Assembly (NCBI GenBank): GCA_965644295.1
Contig: CBFFRP010000242.1
Location: forward strand, 1-64,000
Direction of reading: 5' to 3'
Length of the DNA stretch: 64,000 bases
Source: Paraphysomonas bandaiensis
Taxonomy: Eukaryota; Chrysophyceae
Part shown: positions 20,488 through 32,137 of the stretch, piece after piece
Layout: the number at the start of each line of letters is the position of its first letter
How positions within the stretch are numbered: position 1 is the first letter of the stretch
Translations under genes and position numbers: made by a program
Notes under the pieces: model-generated
The model's database searches: none
What the model was told of the DNA's origin: nothing
Seen by the model: the letters and a program-made list of their open reading frames with translations, nothing else

Positions 20488-21477
20488 TTATGTGGCAGGG
20501 CTGCGTATCAATTAATTGCAATAGTTGAAATTGAAACAGCAAGTAATAATTGACTACAACCTGTGTCAATTAATTGTCAATTATTGAAATTGCAATTATT
20601 AAAAATGGGACATCGATTCATAATCGCAATTATAATTGACTCCAGCTCCTGTAGGAAAAGGGGCTCCACATTTTCCGTGATTGACAACTACTTGCTTCTA
20701 CCTAATAATATGCGATCATTCTAGTGTATAGTTCCGACGTGTTAAGTCTAAGGCCAAGTAAAAAGGAGCATGCCAAGCTCGTGCAATACGGGAGGAATAG
20801 GAATTGTTTCAACTAGTGTCCTTACAATATTACAGAAGTAAGGTCAACACCAGCTTGACCTCCACGACGTTTGTACATTGTTTGACGAATAATAACTCAA
20901 CATAAGGCACCCGATTGTTGAGCGTCATCTGGGCAACAGTGCTGCTATTATTCATAACGTTGCTTTCAAAAATGCAGTCGTGAAGATTCAATGTGGCAAC
21001 GAAGCCGTAACTCGGACGGCAAAGGATCAAACCAAAATATTTTTGCTCGATGAGGAAGAAGAAGATTATGATGGTGTGAGTCTAGTTCCGAATGACGACG
21101 CAGCGCAACGTTTGATTGATGATAGCAGGCAGCGGAAGCGAGTAAGACTTAACCAGCAAACACGTTACCGCAGCATGAAACACTTGTATGCCACAACCAA
21201 TAAGGTTGAAAGGTTGTTCAGTAAAGCTACGATTGTTATGACGGGCTTGCACAAAAGCTTGAGTCTTAAACATTTTAGAGCTACTTATGTTTTTACGCAT
21301 GAATCGTCGCCTCTGGAATGAAATGACAGTTAAGGTAGTTATATTGGCAGCTAGTGTATTTTAGTACAAAATAATTGTAATTATTGTAATAATTGAAATT
21401 GACACAGCGATTAATAATTACAATTATAATTGACTACAACCTGCGTCAATTAATTGATACGCAGCCCTGTTATCTGG
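20488..21477 (+). mobile_element. hAT-superfamily element, 974 bp, with perfect TIRs and 8-bp target duplication
   Basis: The element spans 20496-21469. Its 23-bp ends (20496-20518 and 21447-21469) are perfect inverted repeats starting CAGGGCTGCGTATC, the CAGGG start typical of hAT. The flanking octamers TTATGTGG (20488-20495) and TTATCTGG (21470-21477) differ at one base, consistent with an 8-bp target-site duplication. AT-rich subterminal repeats (ATTGACTACAACCTG) occur near both ends. It encodes only the C-terminal part of a transposase, so it must be non-autonomous and derived by deletion. Confidence 0.9.
20980..21321 (+). pseudogene. Truncated hAT transposase C-terminus inside the element
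   Basis: A 113-residue frame ends in TTNKVERLFSKATIVMTGLHKSLSLKHFRATYVF, split here as TTNKVERLFSKA and LHKSLSLKHF, matching the hAT dimerisation block (VERLFS.a......R..l....). The catalytic RNase-H-like core is absent. The frame may be an internal deletion product; no start context is convincing. Confidence 0.65.
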
Positions 21478-22293
21478 GGAATGCATGTTATAGTGTTCGT
21501 GGCGTAAAGAAATAATGTTTCAAACTTCCCGCCATATAGTTATCGCGGTTAAAGCAAGAGTCACTCAAACTGGCCATTTAACTTTGCATGCGCATAAATA
21601 TTAATGTTATCAATTTTCTAAATGATAATTTTCTATTATGCCAAATCGTGAAGAAATCTTGAAAACATTGCATTAGTGTCCTTCTCTTTTGATTTGATGT
21701 GGTAGAGAAGAGGATATAATATGTGTTTTGAAGAAAGTATAATACATTTGGCGACTACAAGTGCAAACTTAAAATGTAGTACAATAAAACATACCCAATA
21801 TCAATAGAAAGATAGAACAAAATCAAGCACAAAGTAGAGACAATATATCAACTATGTACGTGAATCACACCATTATCTATCTGATAGTAGCACTGATACT
21901 ATGGTCTTTGTTTACCCTCTGTATCACCACAGAGGCCATCCATATCGGTGAGATATTTCTCTAAAACTGATGTCACCATAAGAATTACTTCAACTTATTT
22001 ACTTCTGATTGTGTTGGGTAAAGTATCTTAAGCTATATCTAATATGAGCATACTTATGATGAGTCGGATATATCTGCACTCCATCCGATATATACATGCA
22101 GGTGTCGTAAGATATGTATATACAGTATATACTGAGGGTCCCGATACTATGACTGCTATGAAAGATTGAGCTAACTACGAAGTAAACAATGACCAAAGCC
22201 ATATCTAGATATTGAAATCTAATGATAATGCAGTATAGACACATTGGAAACCCATGTCCTCATAACGAAAAAGGGACGCACGACTGGACACAT
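21478..22293. other. Intergenic; one orphan signal-peptide-like frame
   Basis: Mostly AT-rich spacer. At 21854 a 36-codon frame begins MYVNHTIIYLIVALILWSLF, resembling a secretory signal peptide, and has a possible splice donor after IHIG. No downstream exon could be found before the tetranucleotide array, so no gene is called. Confidence 0.3.
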
Positions 22294-23350
22294 GCATGTA
22301 TGTATGTATGTATGTATGTATGTATGTATGTATGTATGTATGTATTATGTATGTATGTATGTATGTATGTATGTATGTATGTATGTATGTATGTATGTAT
22401 GTATGTATGTATGTATGTATGTATGTATGTATGTATGTATGTATGTATGTATGTATGTATGTATGTATGAATGTTTGTATGTATGTATGTATGTATGTAT
22501 GTATGTATGTATTTATGTATGTATGTATGTATGTGTTCATGTATGTATGTATGTATGTATGTATGTATGTATGTATGTATGTATGTATGTATGTATGTAT
22601 GTATGTATGTATGTATGTATGTATGTATGTATGTATGTATGTATGTATGTATGTATGTATGTATGTATGTATGTATGTATGTATGTATGTATGTATGTAT
22701 GTATGTATGTATGTTTGTACGTATGTATGTATGTATGTATGTATGTATGTATGTATGTATGTATGTATGTATGTATGTATGTATGTATGTATGTATGTAT
22801 GTATGTATGTATGTATGTATGTATGTATGTATGTATGTATGTATGTATGTATGTATGTATGTATGTATGTATGTATGTATGTATGTATGTATGTATGTAT
22901 GTATGTATGTATGTATGTATGTATGTATGTATGTATGTATGTATGTATGTATGTATGTATGTATGTATGTATGTATGTATGTATGTATGTATGTATGTAT
23001 GTATGTATGTATGTATGTATGTATGTATGTATGTATGTATGTATGTATGTATGTATGTATGTATGTATGTATGTATGTATGTATGTATGTATGTATGTAT
23101 GTGTTCATGTACGTATGTATGTATGTATGTATGTATGTATGTATGTATGTATGTATGTATGTATGTATGTATGTATGTATGTATGTATGTATGTATGTAT
23201 GTATGTATGTTTGTACGTATGTATGTATGTATGTATGTATGTATGTATGTATGTATGTATGTATGTATGTATGTATGTATGTATGTATGTATGTATGTAT
23301 GTATGTATGTATGTATGTACAGTTGTATGTATGTATGTATGTATGTATGT
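22294..23350. repeat. (ATGT)n tetranucleotide array, about 1057 bp, with duplicated variant blocks
   Basis: About 264 copies of the same unit as at 14258, in the same orientation. Variants include TATTATG near 22345, GTGTTCATG at about 22534 and 23101, and GTTTGTACG at about 22712 and 23209. The paired variants indicate internal segmental duplication. The array ends about 260 bp before the eEF3 start codon. All long reading frames across it are artefacts of the period. Confidence 0.97.
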
Positions 23351-23610
23351 ACTCTGTACTGTATATGGGTACTCTGTATTCTTATCGTATGCAAAGGTCT
23401 CCATCATCAGCAGTCCTCTGACCCCCACCATTCAATTTTCCATTGAATTGATTGGATGGAATGGTTGGATTGAGATCAACGGCCATTCATTAGAAATTAG
23501 TTACAGCTATGAACGCATATATATAATCCATTGCATTTCTATATCGGTGAATAGCTATACCATTCATCATTATTTATCTAAATATTCTTATATCTCAATA
23601 GTTTTGATAG

Positions 23611-26600
23611 ATGGGAAAAGGTCAACGTCAACGACGAGAACAAGCAGCTAATGCAACAGCTCAATTGTTGTATACTGATAAAAGAGCTGCCCCCTCATTT
23701 GGTCAGCCCATACCCACACCTTCCAATACCAATAGACCTATAGGCTCTATTACAAAAACTGGATCACGTGGAGATAAGCCGAATGGAACTGATAAACCAG
23801 AGGACACAATAGATTTTAATGCCGTCAAAGAATTTTTAAGTTTCAACCCAGAGAATCGAGTTCGATGTTTGGAGGAGTACCTGCGACTCCCATCCTCCCT
23901 CTCTCTGGAATCGATTCAACTCTCAGAGAAGAATGAAAGTAGTGATACATGTAGTGTTCCTATCAAGTTCAATGCATTGGAGCTAGCAAACATAGTTCAG
24001 CAGCGCGGAATTTCAACGATGGAGGGTTCTTTAATTGTAACCACAGTAGTTGCCTGTCTCAACAATAGTTCTAGTGAGACTGGCGACTCCTCTGGGCCAA
24101 TGAATACAGAATTTGCTCTTCGTGTACTATGTTCATTGCAAAATAGCATTGGTCGTGTCATTGAGCCAGCAACTGTGGATGTATTGAGCTCATTGCTTTC
24201 CCTTCATAGCAATAAAGTGGCACGAGTAAGGGAACTTGCTCAACGAGCTGTTGGATGGCTGTCAGAGTCTCTCTCTGCCCCACTTTTACATGTCATTTTC
24301 CCTACGCTAATGTCGTTCCTGGAGCTGACTGTGGACTGGCGTTCCAAGGTCGGTGCCCTAGATCTTCTGCATAGTATTGCACAAAAGCCTCACGCCCAAA
24401 GCCATATATCCCCTGTTCTACCAGTATTTATTCCCGAGGTGAGCCAAAGTGGATTGACTGTGAAGTAATATAACGTTATATATTTAGGTTAGTGAGTGCA
24501 TGAAGGACTCTAAGAAACAGGTTCAATCATCTGCTACTAATGCAATGAGTGCTGCTTGCGCACACATCATTAACGACGATATTTCCCACCTTGTTCCACA
24601 GCTTGTGAGTGTTATCAACCACCCAGAGCAGTCCGCTGCTACTCTCGATAAGCTTATGGAAACCACTTTTGTTGCTACTGTCGACGCTCCCACCCTCTCC
24701 CTTATTACTCCTGTATTGGGGAAGGCACTCAGAGATCGATCGTCAGGCATGAAGCGCAAGGCGGCTAAGGTTATCGAGAATATGTGTAAGCTTGTGCAAA
24801 ACCCGTACGACGTACAACCATTCGAGCCCCTTTTACTGCCAGCTCTTGACAAGGTTTATTACAGCTCATGAGTTGTGTTTAATGGGCTCACTGTGATATA
24901 GGTGATAGATGAAGTAGCTGACCCAGAAGTTAGAGAGGTCTCTACTGCTGCCCGGGGAGTATTGGTTAAGGCAATGGGTAAGGGGGAACAGGCCCCTCCT
25001 CCAGATATAGCAGCATTCGCATCTCGATTAACCGAGTCGATTCAAACTCTACTAGTGAATCAGCTTTCCTGTGCTGGAAATTTAAGCACAACGAATTTGA
25101 CTTGTCGACACATAGCGGGTCTTCTTTCAGGAGTAATCTTATACGGCTCCACAGGGTATACTGCGACACAAATCGCCGCGGAGGGCGAGTCTTCTGATGC
25201 TTGGAGGCAAGCTGTCGGATGCACATCTCGTGAAGTATGGCATGATTGTGTCATCCCTTTTGCTGGTCCACTTGTTTCATCTGAAGAATCTGATATCAGC
25301 ACCCATGATATGTCTGCTGCGTTGAGATTGTCAGCACTGAATGGTTATCCCGACGCCCAGAATGATGCAGGCTCTGATGACGCGCACAATTTATGCAATA
25401 TAGAGTTCAGTCTAGCATTTGGTGGAAAGATTTTATTGCACAACGCAAGACTCAGTCTTGGTCGTGGGCACAGATATGGAATAATGGGTAAGAACGGTGT
25501 GGGTAAAACGACACTAATGACCAACATTGGGTCTGGCAATATCGAGGGTCTTCCGGAAGATCTTCGTACTGTATATGTGCAGCACGATGACCCACAGGCT
25601 AACAGTACTGAAGTTCCTGTTTTAGAAGAGGTTATGGCTACGCCTTCTATTGTGGAGGTTGGCGTTACTGAGCAGGAAGCTCGGGATGCTCTCATGGCCA
25701 TTGGATTCACGGAAGCAATGCTTCAGACTTCGAGAGCCGTGCTCAGCGGAGGTTGGAAGATGAAATTCCTCATTGTGCGTGCTATGCTTTCAAAGGCAGA
25801 TATTTTGTTGCTTGATGAGGTAAGTTTTATTTTGTGGTTAGACTGCACATGTTCATATTCCATTTGTGTAGCCAACGAATCATCTCGATGCCGCCTCCGT
25901 TCAATGGCTAGCGAATTATCTCCAGTCTCAAAAGGAAGTGACTTGTCTTATTGTGTCGCACGACCCTCAATTTTTGGACCAAGTTATCACAGACGTTATC
26001 CATTATGAACAGAAGCAACTTGTGTACTATCCAGGGTCTCTGAAGGACTTTGTTGCGATTCACCCACAGGCGAAGTACTACTATGAACTCGACGGATCCG
26101 ATCTAGAGTTTAAGCTTCCTTCCCCAGAACAACTGGACGGCGTCCGATCCAACACCCGCACAGTGCTCAAGATGGATGATGTCACGTATACTTACCCAGG
26201 CGCTTCCGCCCCAACTCTGAAGGACTGTTCAGTGAAGCTCACCCTGGGAAGTCGGGTCGGTGTACTCGGCGTGAACGGGGCTGGTAAGAGTACTCTCATA
26301 AAACTTCTAGTTCAGGAAATCGAACCAGACCTACGAGGTACGTGTCTAATTACTTTAACGGGTTGTCGTTCTAACACTTTTCTTCGCAGAAGATGGGTCG
26401 AAATGTGGGGAGGTGTGGAAACATCATAATCTAAGACTTGCGTACGTGGCCCAGCATTCGTTCCATCATATTGAACAGCACCTGGAAGTTTCACCCGTGG
26501 ATTACATCAAGTGGAGATTTGCTGATGGAGTAGACAAAGAAGATCTTACGAAGACCAACATGCGCATATCGGAGGAAGAGGCTGCTGAAATGCAAAAAGA

Positions 26601-27496
26601 GAAGAAAATGGGAGATGTATTGGAAGTGCTTGGGCGTCGTAAAAACGGGCGTACTATGGAGTACGAATGCACCTTTGTCGGTCAGACATCCAAAGATGAG
26701 AATAAGTACTTTACTTTGGAGCAAATGCTGGATATGGGTCTATCAAAACAGGTTACGCAGTGCGACAATCGAATTGCGGCTGTTGTAGCTGGGCTAGATC
26801 TTCGTCCCCTTATCACTAGAGAAATACAGTCTCACTTAGACGACTTTAATTTGAATGCTGAATTCGGAACTCATGGTAAAATAAAACTTCTTTCTGGTGG
26901 CCAAAAGGTCAAGCTAGTTCTTGCCGCAGCCATGTGGAACCGCCCACACATATTAGTTCTGGATGTGAGTAAATATTATATGTTTCCTTTCGATTTTACT
27001 TATGATCTTTAAACAGGAGCCGACAAATTATCTTGATAGAGAAGCATTGGCGGCTCTCACCAAAGCTATAAAGGTCTTTACTGGAGGGGTAGTTATTATA
27101 TCTCACAACAGCGAGTTTGTCAATGCCTTATGTACTGAGATCTGGGAGGTGAAGGATGGTACTTGTAATGTTAAAGGAGGGGCATCTGACGACGATGCCA
27201 GCGATGGTAAGGCATCTAAAAAGGGTAGTTCAGTGGCGTCAAGACGGTTTAAGAGTAACGCCATGTCTGATGGTCCCACAACTGAGAAAAGGGAAAATAG
27301 CGGAAACACGAACTCAACGAAAACCGTTATGAAAAAGCAGCTTAGAAATCCGAAGACATTAGAATACCTCACTAAAGTAGAAATTCGAAAATTGACGAAA
27401 TGTGCTCTTGCAGCAGGCGTCCCTCTTGAAGAATATGTGTCAAAGATTACAAAGAATTCGCCGGAATGGAAATGGTTATCAAATTCTATCCGATAA
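23611..27496 (+). CDS. EF3: Elongation factor 3-like ABCF ATPase, 1210 aa, 6 exons
   Basis: Exons 23611-24438, 24488-24853, 24902-25819, 25872-26337, 26390-26964 and 27017-27496 give 1211 codons. Residues about 65-420 are HEAT-repeat-like helices. ABC1 has Walker A GKNGVGKT (594-601), signature LSGGWKMK and DEPTNHLD. ABC2 has GVNGAGKST, LSGGQKVKLVLAA and DEPTNYLD, with an insertion between Walker A and the signature at the place of the eEF3 chromodomain. The sequence around KLVLAAAMWNRPHILVLDEP is the eEF3/New1 hallmark. The factor is known from fungi to help E-site tRNA release and translocation. The C-terminus is basic but lacks the long lysine block of yeast eEF3 and ends EWKWLSNSIR. A New1-like role is the main alternative. 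Confidence 0.9.
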
Positions 27497-27582
27497 ACCT
27501 TTAACTATAGATGACCGCATATGAAAGTATACGACTTTTGTTGTCCGCTGTTTTTACTGACGTGCTTTTTCTTTCATATTGT

Positions 27583-28305
27583 AATGATAAGACTTCAATG
27601 GAACCATGTGCTTAATAAATTGAATTTTGAATTATTTGATGATCTACATAATTTGTTCTAATATTCAGTGCTAAGGTGGCAGGAGGTTTCTTTATAAGGC
27701 ATAGGTCTACGAAATTTATACCGTGGTACAGTATCAACGCGCTTGTGTCGTAATGGTATTCTGTATTCTAAAATTGAAGATACAAGCTTTGTTCACTTAT
27801 ATTGAAGATACAAGCTTGTATGAGTAAGCTTCCCTCAACAAAGTCGGAGTAGTGTATGCCTTATTATTAGCACTAGGTGTGTAAGAATCGAACATCTTAC
27901 TATCCCTCAACAAAGTCGGACGCACTTTTTCATAGTGTTCTGGAGGATAAGTGGAGATATTTCTCCAAGAAACTAACGTGAGCCGCGTACATATCCAGCA
28001 GATATTGTTCTGCTCACTCATAGTCAAATGCTTGTGTGGTACAAGGGGCACTAATATAAGTATCACTTGTGTAGTCATCCTTGGGCTTTGACGAATAAAC
28101 AGGTATCCGACTCAAGGGCATCCGAGGCACTGTGTTTCCTTTGAGTGATAGAGCGAAAGTGGCTGCGCCTCGGTGCTTGCGGTGACGCTAAGCAGCTTTC
28201 GTAGCGCACAATAGTAGGATATCAGAGTTAGAGTTGCTAATAAACAGACATTCTCTACTTAACGCTTATTTATTAAGCACATGGTTCCATTGAAGTTTTA
28301 TCATT
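27583..28305. repeat. Inverted-repeat-bounded segment carrying a dispersed repeat
   Basis: A 38-bp sequence at 27583-27620 (starting AATGATAAGACTTCAATGGA) recurs inverted at 28268-28305 with one mismatch. It encloses 27832-28220, a copy of dispersed family R2. The left arm starts only about 85 bp after the eEF3 stop codon, so it may be native 3' sequence duplicated in inverse orientation, or the TIR of an element. No target duplication was established. Confidence 0.6.
27832..28220 (+). repeat. Dispersed repeat family R2, copy 1
   Basis: About 390 bp beginning CCCTCAACAAAGTCGGA (repeated again at 27904) and ending AATAGTAGGAT. It matches 48571-48950 in order (AAACTAACGTGAGCC, CACTCATAG, GCTTGTGTGGTACAAGGG, TGACGAATAAACAGG, GGTGCTTGCGG). 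Shorter inverted matches lie at 35081-35525 and 49098-49160. There is no coding signal. Confidence 0.75.
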
Positions 28306-29093
28306 ATTTCTAACACTAAGACATTCACTACTATGAGCAAACGTGAAAAAAAATCGCCAATGTTCTGTAAAATATAGGCTAATACGTCAGTGAATTAGTA
28401 AAAGTACACTACGAGTGCTGGTATTTCATCGTTGACAAAGCATACTACATATTCTTCACCCCACAATAAGTCAGTTTTGATTTGTGTATTTTGACACAAA
28501 GCAGAAGGTAGACGGAGCATTGTCTCTGTTGGAACATGTTTCCTGGTTGTTTTCTGTTTTCTGACAGCATTGTCCTTATATGAAGATATATTAACAATAT
28601 TTATAATATTTTCTACTTGTAATGCAATAAATACTGCTAATAACAACTATACTTGCGACATTTTCATTAACCTCTCAGATACGAATTACAATAAAATAAT
28701 AACTCAATACTTAGATATGAAACCTGGTGAAATCGCTATACCAGGTTTAGGTATTACCTTCACTTTAGAGGGAGTTTTATGATTCGCTTAAAGTTGTACA
28801 ATTAAAGCCTGTGGCTTAAGTGTTTTCACCGCTACGATGGACACCTCCACTACTGCATACACCTTTAGAAAATAATTTCCACTACGAGATCGAGTTCTGC
28901 CATATTTGTTTACACGTTGCGACATGAAAACTAGGCTACACTTTTCCAACAAAATTGCAACATGAATACAGCTTCGCTTCAATGACGTGTAACTTTAAAC
29001 TTGTGAATTACATTTCCATGCAATAAGAATATTATATTATAAGCAAAAAATAGCTAATCTTGTCGCTATACTACACCATCATGCGAATTTATC
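28306..29093. other. Intergenic, nothing recognised
   Basis: AT-rich. A 70-codon frame at 28570-28782 has a hydrophobic start and one N-glycosylation-like motif but no recognisable family, and is not called. Confidence 0.35.
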
Positions 29094-30671
29094 CTAGGAA
29101 GTGGTGGCGTTTTTCGACCCCTTTCTTCTACCTCTACCACCTTTTCTCGATGACTTCGACAGAGTGGATTGTGCATACTCCTGTGGGGTACATCCGGCAC
29201 TATCCCTGCGATTTTTATTTCCCCCAGCAGCTATCATGAGTTCTATAATATCTTCCCTCCCTGACCAGTATGCGATATGTACCGCTGTTGAACCATGATT
29301 GTTACTGTGATTAGGACAGCACATGCGGAAGTGTAAAAGTAGTGCACAGCAGGAATAGCTTCGGGCAAGGGCCGCAGCATGAAGGGGAGTAAAGCCTTTA
29401 TCATCCACACATAGGGTATCCAGATATGTACTCGGTTTAAGAACACACTCATTGTGAGTACAATTAGAGTGGTCAAGAGTGGATTCCGCTACATCATTTT
29501 TCGGACCATGGGCGTTTGATAAAGCATTAAGCAGCTCCTGAAGAATTACGTAATTACCGGTAAGCGCGGCCATATAAACAGGAGTTTCGTATTGTTGGTT
29601 ACGGATAAAGCAGCTGGAAATGCAGGACACAGATAGAAGGGCCCTGACACATTCCAGGGCTGCATCAGCAGCATCAGCGTAGTTGTTGTCAGTTGAACCT
29701 CTCTTAACATATTCAGTAGCACTGGCTGGTCCGCGCACTCCATCTACTGCTCGGTGTAACGCTGTACACCCCTTCACGTCCTTCAAGTCCACCCGCGAAT
29801 TGTGTTTTATGAGCCACCACACCCTATCGGATTTACCATACAAGCAGGCCAAGTGGATAGGAGTTCGGTTTTGAGTATTACTACAAGCAAGCAAAGCACG
29901 CATCATCACTCGTCCGATTTTTCCAACGCATAAGCAGGCATCTAAATGATCTAAAGAGTCTGAGGCCAAATCCATCATCATGGCACCAGGGAATAGAGTC
30001 AAAAGGAACGCCACATCAGGTTTCGACACAAACGTATGTTCCACAACTAGATCTTCCCGTGTAATAGGCACCAAATCAATATCTCTATCAATGTCATGTC
30101 CTATAGCACTACTCATAACTCCTTTACACCCACCCAATCCCAAAAGCTGTATAGAAGAAGGGAAATTAGACCATAATGCAGCAAGTACACCCTCACTGAA
30201 CACTGAATTCGTAAGTATTAATACTCTAAGTGAATTAGATAATTCAAGGGACACTTTATTAGTAAATGATATATCACATATTGCTACTTTATAACAATAT
30301 GGTAATATATTAGTAACATCTTGTCCCATAGAGAAGCATTTTGATAGACTCACAATCATATCTCTATTACACATTGATGTAATAAAGTTAACTGGACAAT
30401 TACATGATGCAATCTCAATAGAAGATATTCGTTTAAATTGTAAGAACCATTTTTTAATATTATTCCAATTATATTGACGATGATTGTTTATAGATATGTA
30501 TGTTTCACTCCATGTACATATACGTTGGGCTGCTTTACATACTTGATTCCATATAAGAATATCAAGAGGAGTTGATAGATAAGAGACAATGTATGTCCAT
30601 ATATCAAATGAAAGAGAATATTGACTCTTTATATCCATATTATGTTTGCAATTATTGTGATATGAATTCAT
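29094..30671 (-). CDS. F-box-like and ankyrin-repeat protein, 525 aa, single exon
   Basis: One uninterrupted frame. Residues about 19-58 (YSLSFDIWTYIVSYLSTPLD...WNQVCKA) look like an F-box. A leucine-rich-like middle part follows (LRVLILTNSVFSEG, SIQLLGLGGCKG). From about 265 ankyrin repeats are clear: RTPIHLACLYGKSD, GCTALHRAVDG, ETPVYMAALTGNY, GFTPLHAAALARSY, GSTAVHIAYWSGRED. The tail is basic (SRKGGRGRRKGSKN), possibly a nuclear signal. By family logic it would be a substrate adaptor of an SCF-type ubiquitin ligase, the ankyrin repeats binding the substrate; this is inference because the F-box is divergent. A copy of repeat R1 lies about 300 bp upstream. Confidence 0.75.
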   Translation of the reverse strand: MNSYHNNCKHNMDIKSQYSLSFDIWTYIVSYLSTPLDILIWNQVCKAAQRICTWSETYISINNHRQYNWNNIKKWFLQFKRISSIEIASCNCPVNFITSMCNRDMIVSLSKCFSMGQDVTNILPYCYKVAICDISFTNKVSLELSNSLRVLILTNSVFSEGVLAALWSNFPSSIQLLGLGGCKGVMSSAIGHDIDRDIDLVPITREDLVVEHTFVSKPDVAFLLTLFPGAMMMDLASDSLDHLDACLCVGKIGRVMMRALLACSNTQNRTPIHLACLYGKSDRVWWLIKHNSRVDLKDVKGCTALHRAVDGVRGPASATEYVKRGSTDNNYADAADAALECVRALLSVSCISSCFIRNQQYETPVYMAALTGNYVILQELLNALSNAHGPKNDVAESTLDHSNCTHNECVLKPSTYLDTLCVDDKGFTPLHAAALARSYSCCALLLHFRMCCPNHSNNHGSTAVHIAYWSGREDIIELMIAAGGNKNRRDSAGCTPQEYAQSTLSKSSRKGGRGRRKGSKNATTS

Positions 30672-30974
30672 AGACTCAGTTGGTTAAGTATGAATATACA
30701 TGTACATGTACAGTGTATTAGTATCAGTATTTTTCTATAGAGAAATTACGTATATATATATATGAGTATATTAGTTGAGAATATGCGTATAGATTACAAG
30801 AAATTTCTTGGATAATATACATATAAGGTGAGTGGTTGTATAGGAGTATGATGTACTATTGGTATGAGTATTTGAGGGATTGAGGGGTTTCCTATGAACT
30901 ACAGTGATATTGTAATATTTTGGTGTCGAAAAAGCGAAAATATCGGGTTTCTTACACCAACTGGACCTCCTCGT

Positions 30975-31110
30975 CTATATTGCCTCAAATATTGAGACAA
31001 TAACTATCTGTATTCTAGCCGTAATTATATTGCAGTAATATAGAGAAATTTTGCTTCAATTTATTTCCGAAAAATAAGATGCTGACTGCCGATACAATGA
31101 TCTTGTAGAT
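30975..31110 (+). repeat. Dispersed repeat family R1, copy B
   Basis: Contains TGCCTCAAATATTGAGACAA, CTATCTGTATTCTAGCCGTA, TTTTGCTTCAATTTATT and GATGCTGACTGCCGATAC, matching 62742-62872 in the same order and 3561-3673 in reverse. Here the MITE target is uninterrupted. Confidence 0.75.
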
Positions 31111-32137
31111 ACGATACGAGGAATCCTATAGTTAACACTGATATCTGTATCATCTAATAGAGTAGAGTGTGTTTTCTCTATAAGAATAACATCACAGTAT
31201 TATATCAACTGCAATAGAATTGTACCTTAGATATACATAGTAATTACATTGTCTGATTATATTGTATATATGCTGAGGGTTATGTAAGTGGTACTCCACA
31301 ACAGTGAAAGACTGATTACTTATAACCACAATGCTTTTAATAGGCTGTAGAGATCTTGTCCTTATACACACACTTACGTTTATTCATAAATTGGAAGAGC
31401 ACATGTGTATATATGCGAACAGAATAGTGTATTCCTGAGGACATGGACTGTGGTATCAATAGGTGTGAACAACACCGTAGGCGTAAGGATAGAAGCTCAG
31501 GTAAAACACTATCATTGGATTTTATTTAATAGTACTAATAATTATATTTAACAAACCTATTGCTATACGCCATATTCATATAGCGATATAGAGTAAATAG
31601 CAATTAGTTGGAACAGAAGTTATCATATCACGTACATAGGCGGTACTTGTAGATTAACAACACATCTTTTTATTAGAACTATTCTTCTGGACATTATAAG
31701 AAAGCAATTTTGACTTTTCATAACAACATAAAGTTGAACAATACAGTTAGCTTTACCATCTGAAAGTATGGCTAAACACTAAACGTCTGAAGCCGTCACT
31801 CTGAAGTCTACACTTTCAACAACCACACTTTACTCGCCTAAAGCAGTTATCATACAATGATAACCTCCTAAATATCTGGTTGTAAGTGCATATTCTACAT
31901 GTTCTCTTTACTACAACAGTGCATTCTGCAAAAATATTGTGTGTGTTATACAACTACCCGTGGCACCAAGCAACCATGCAATGCAAAATACGAAGAGCAG
32001 TAAAGCTAATAATAAGATGATTCTAACAAAACTTTGACTGTAGATATTTTTCACGTTTTTAGAATAAGAGAAAATAGTATTGTAAAAAAACAAGCTTGCG
32101 GAGGTAGCGACAAAGTTGAAAGAGTAAAGAGTATTAC
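31111..32137. other. Intergenic, nothing recognised
   Basis: About 1 kb of AT-rich sequence between R1 copy B and a hAT relic, with no coding or RNA signal. Confidence 0.4.

Noticed and set aside
27880-27920. Possible tRNA T-arm (GTTCGATTCTTAC on the minus strand) in R2
   Set aside because: No cloverleaf could be built around it, and other R2 copies lack the sequence.
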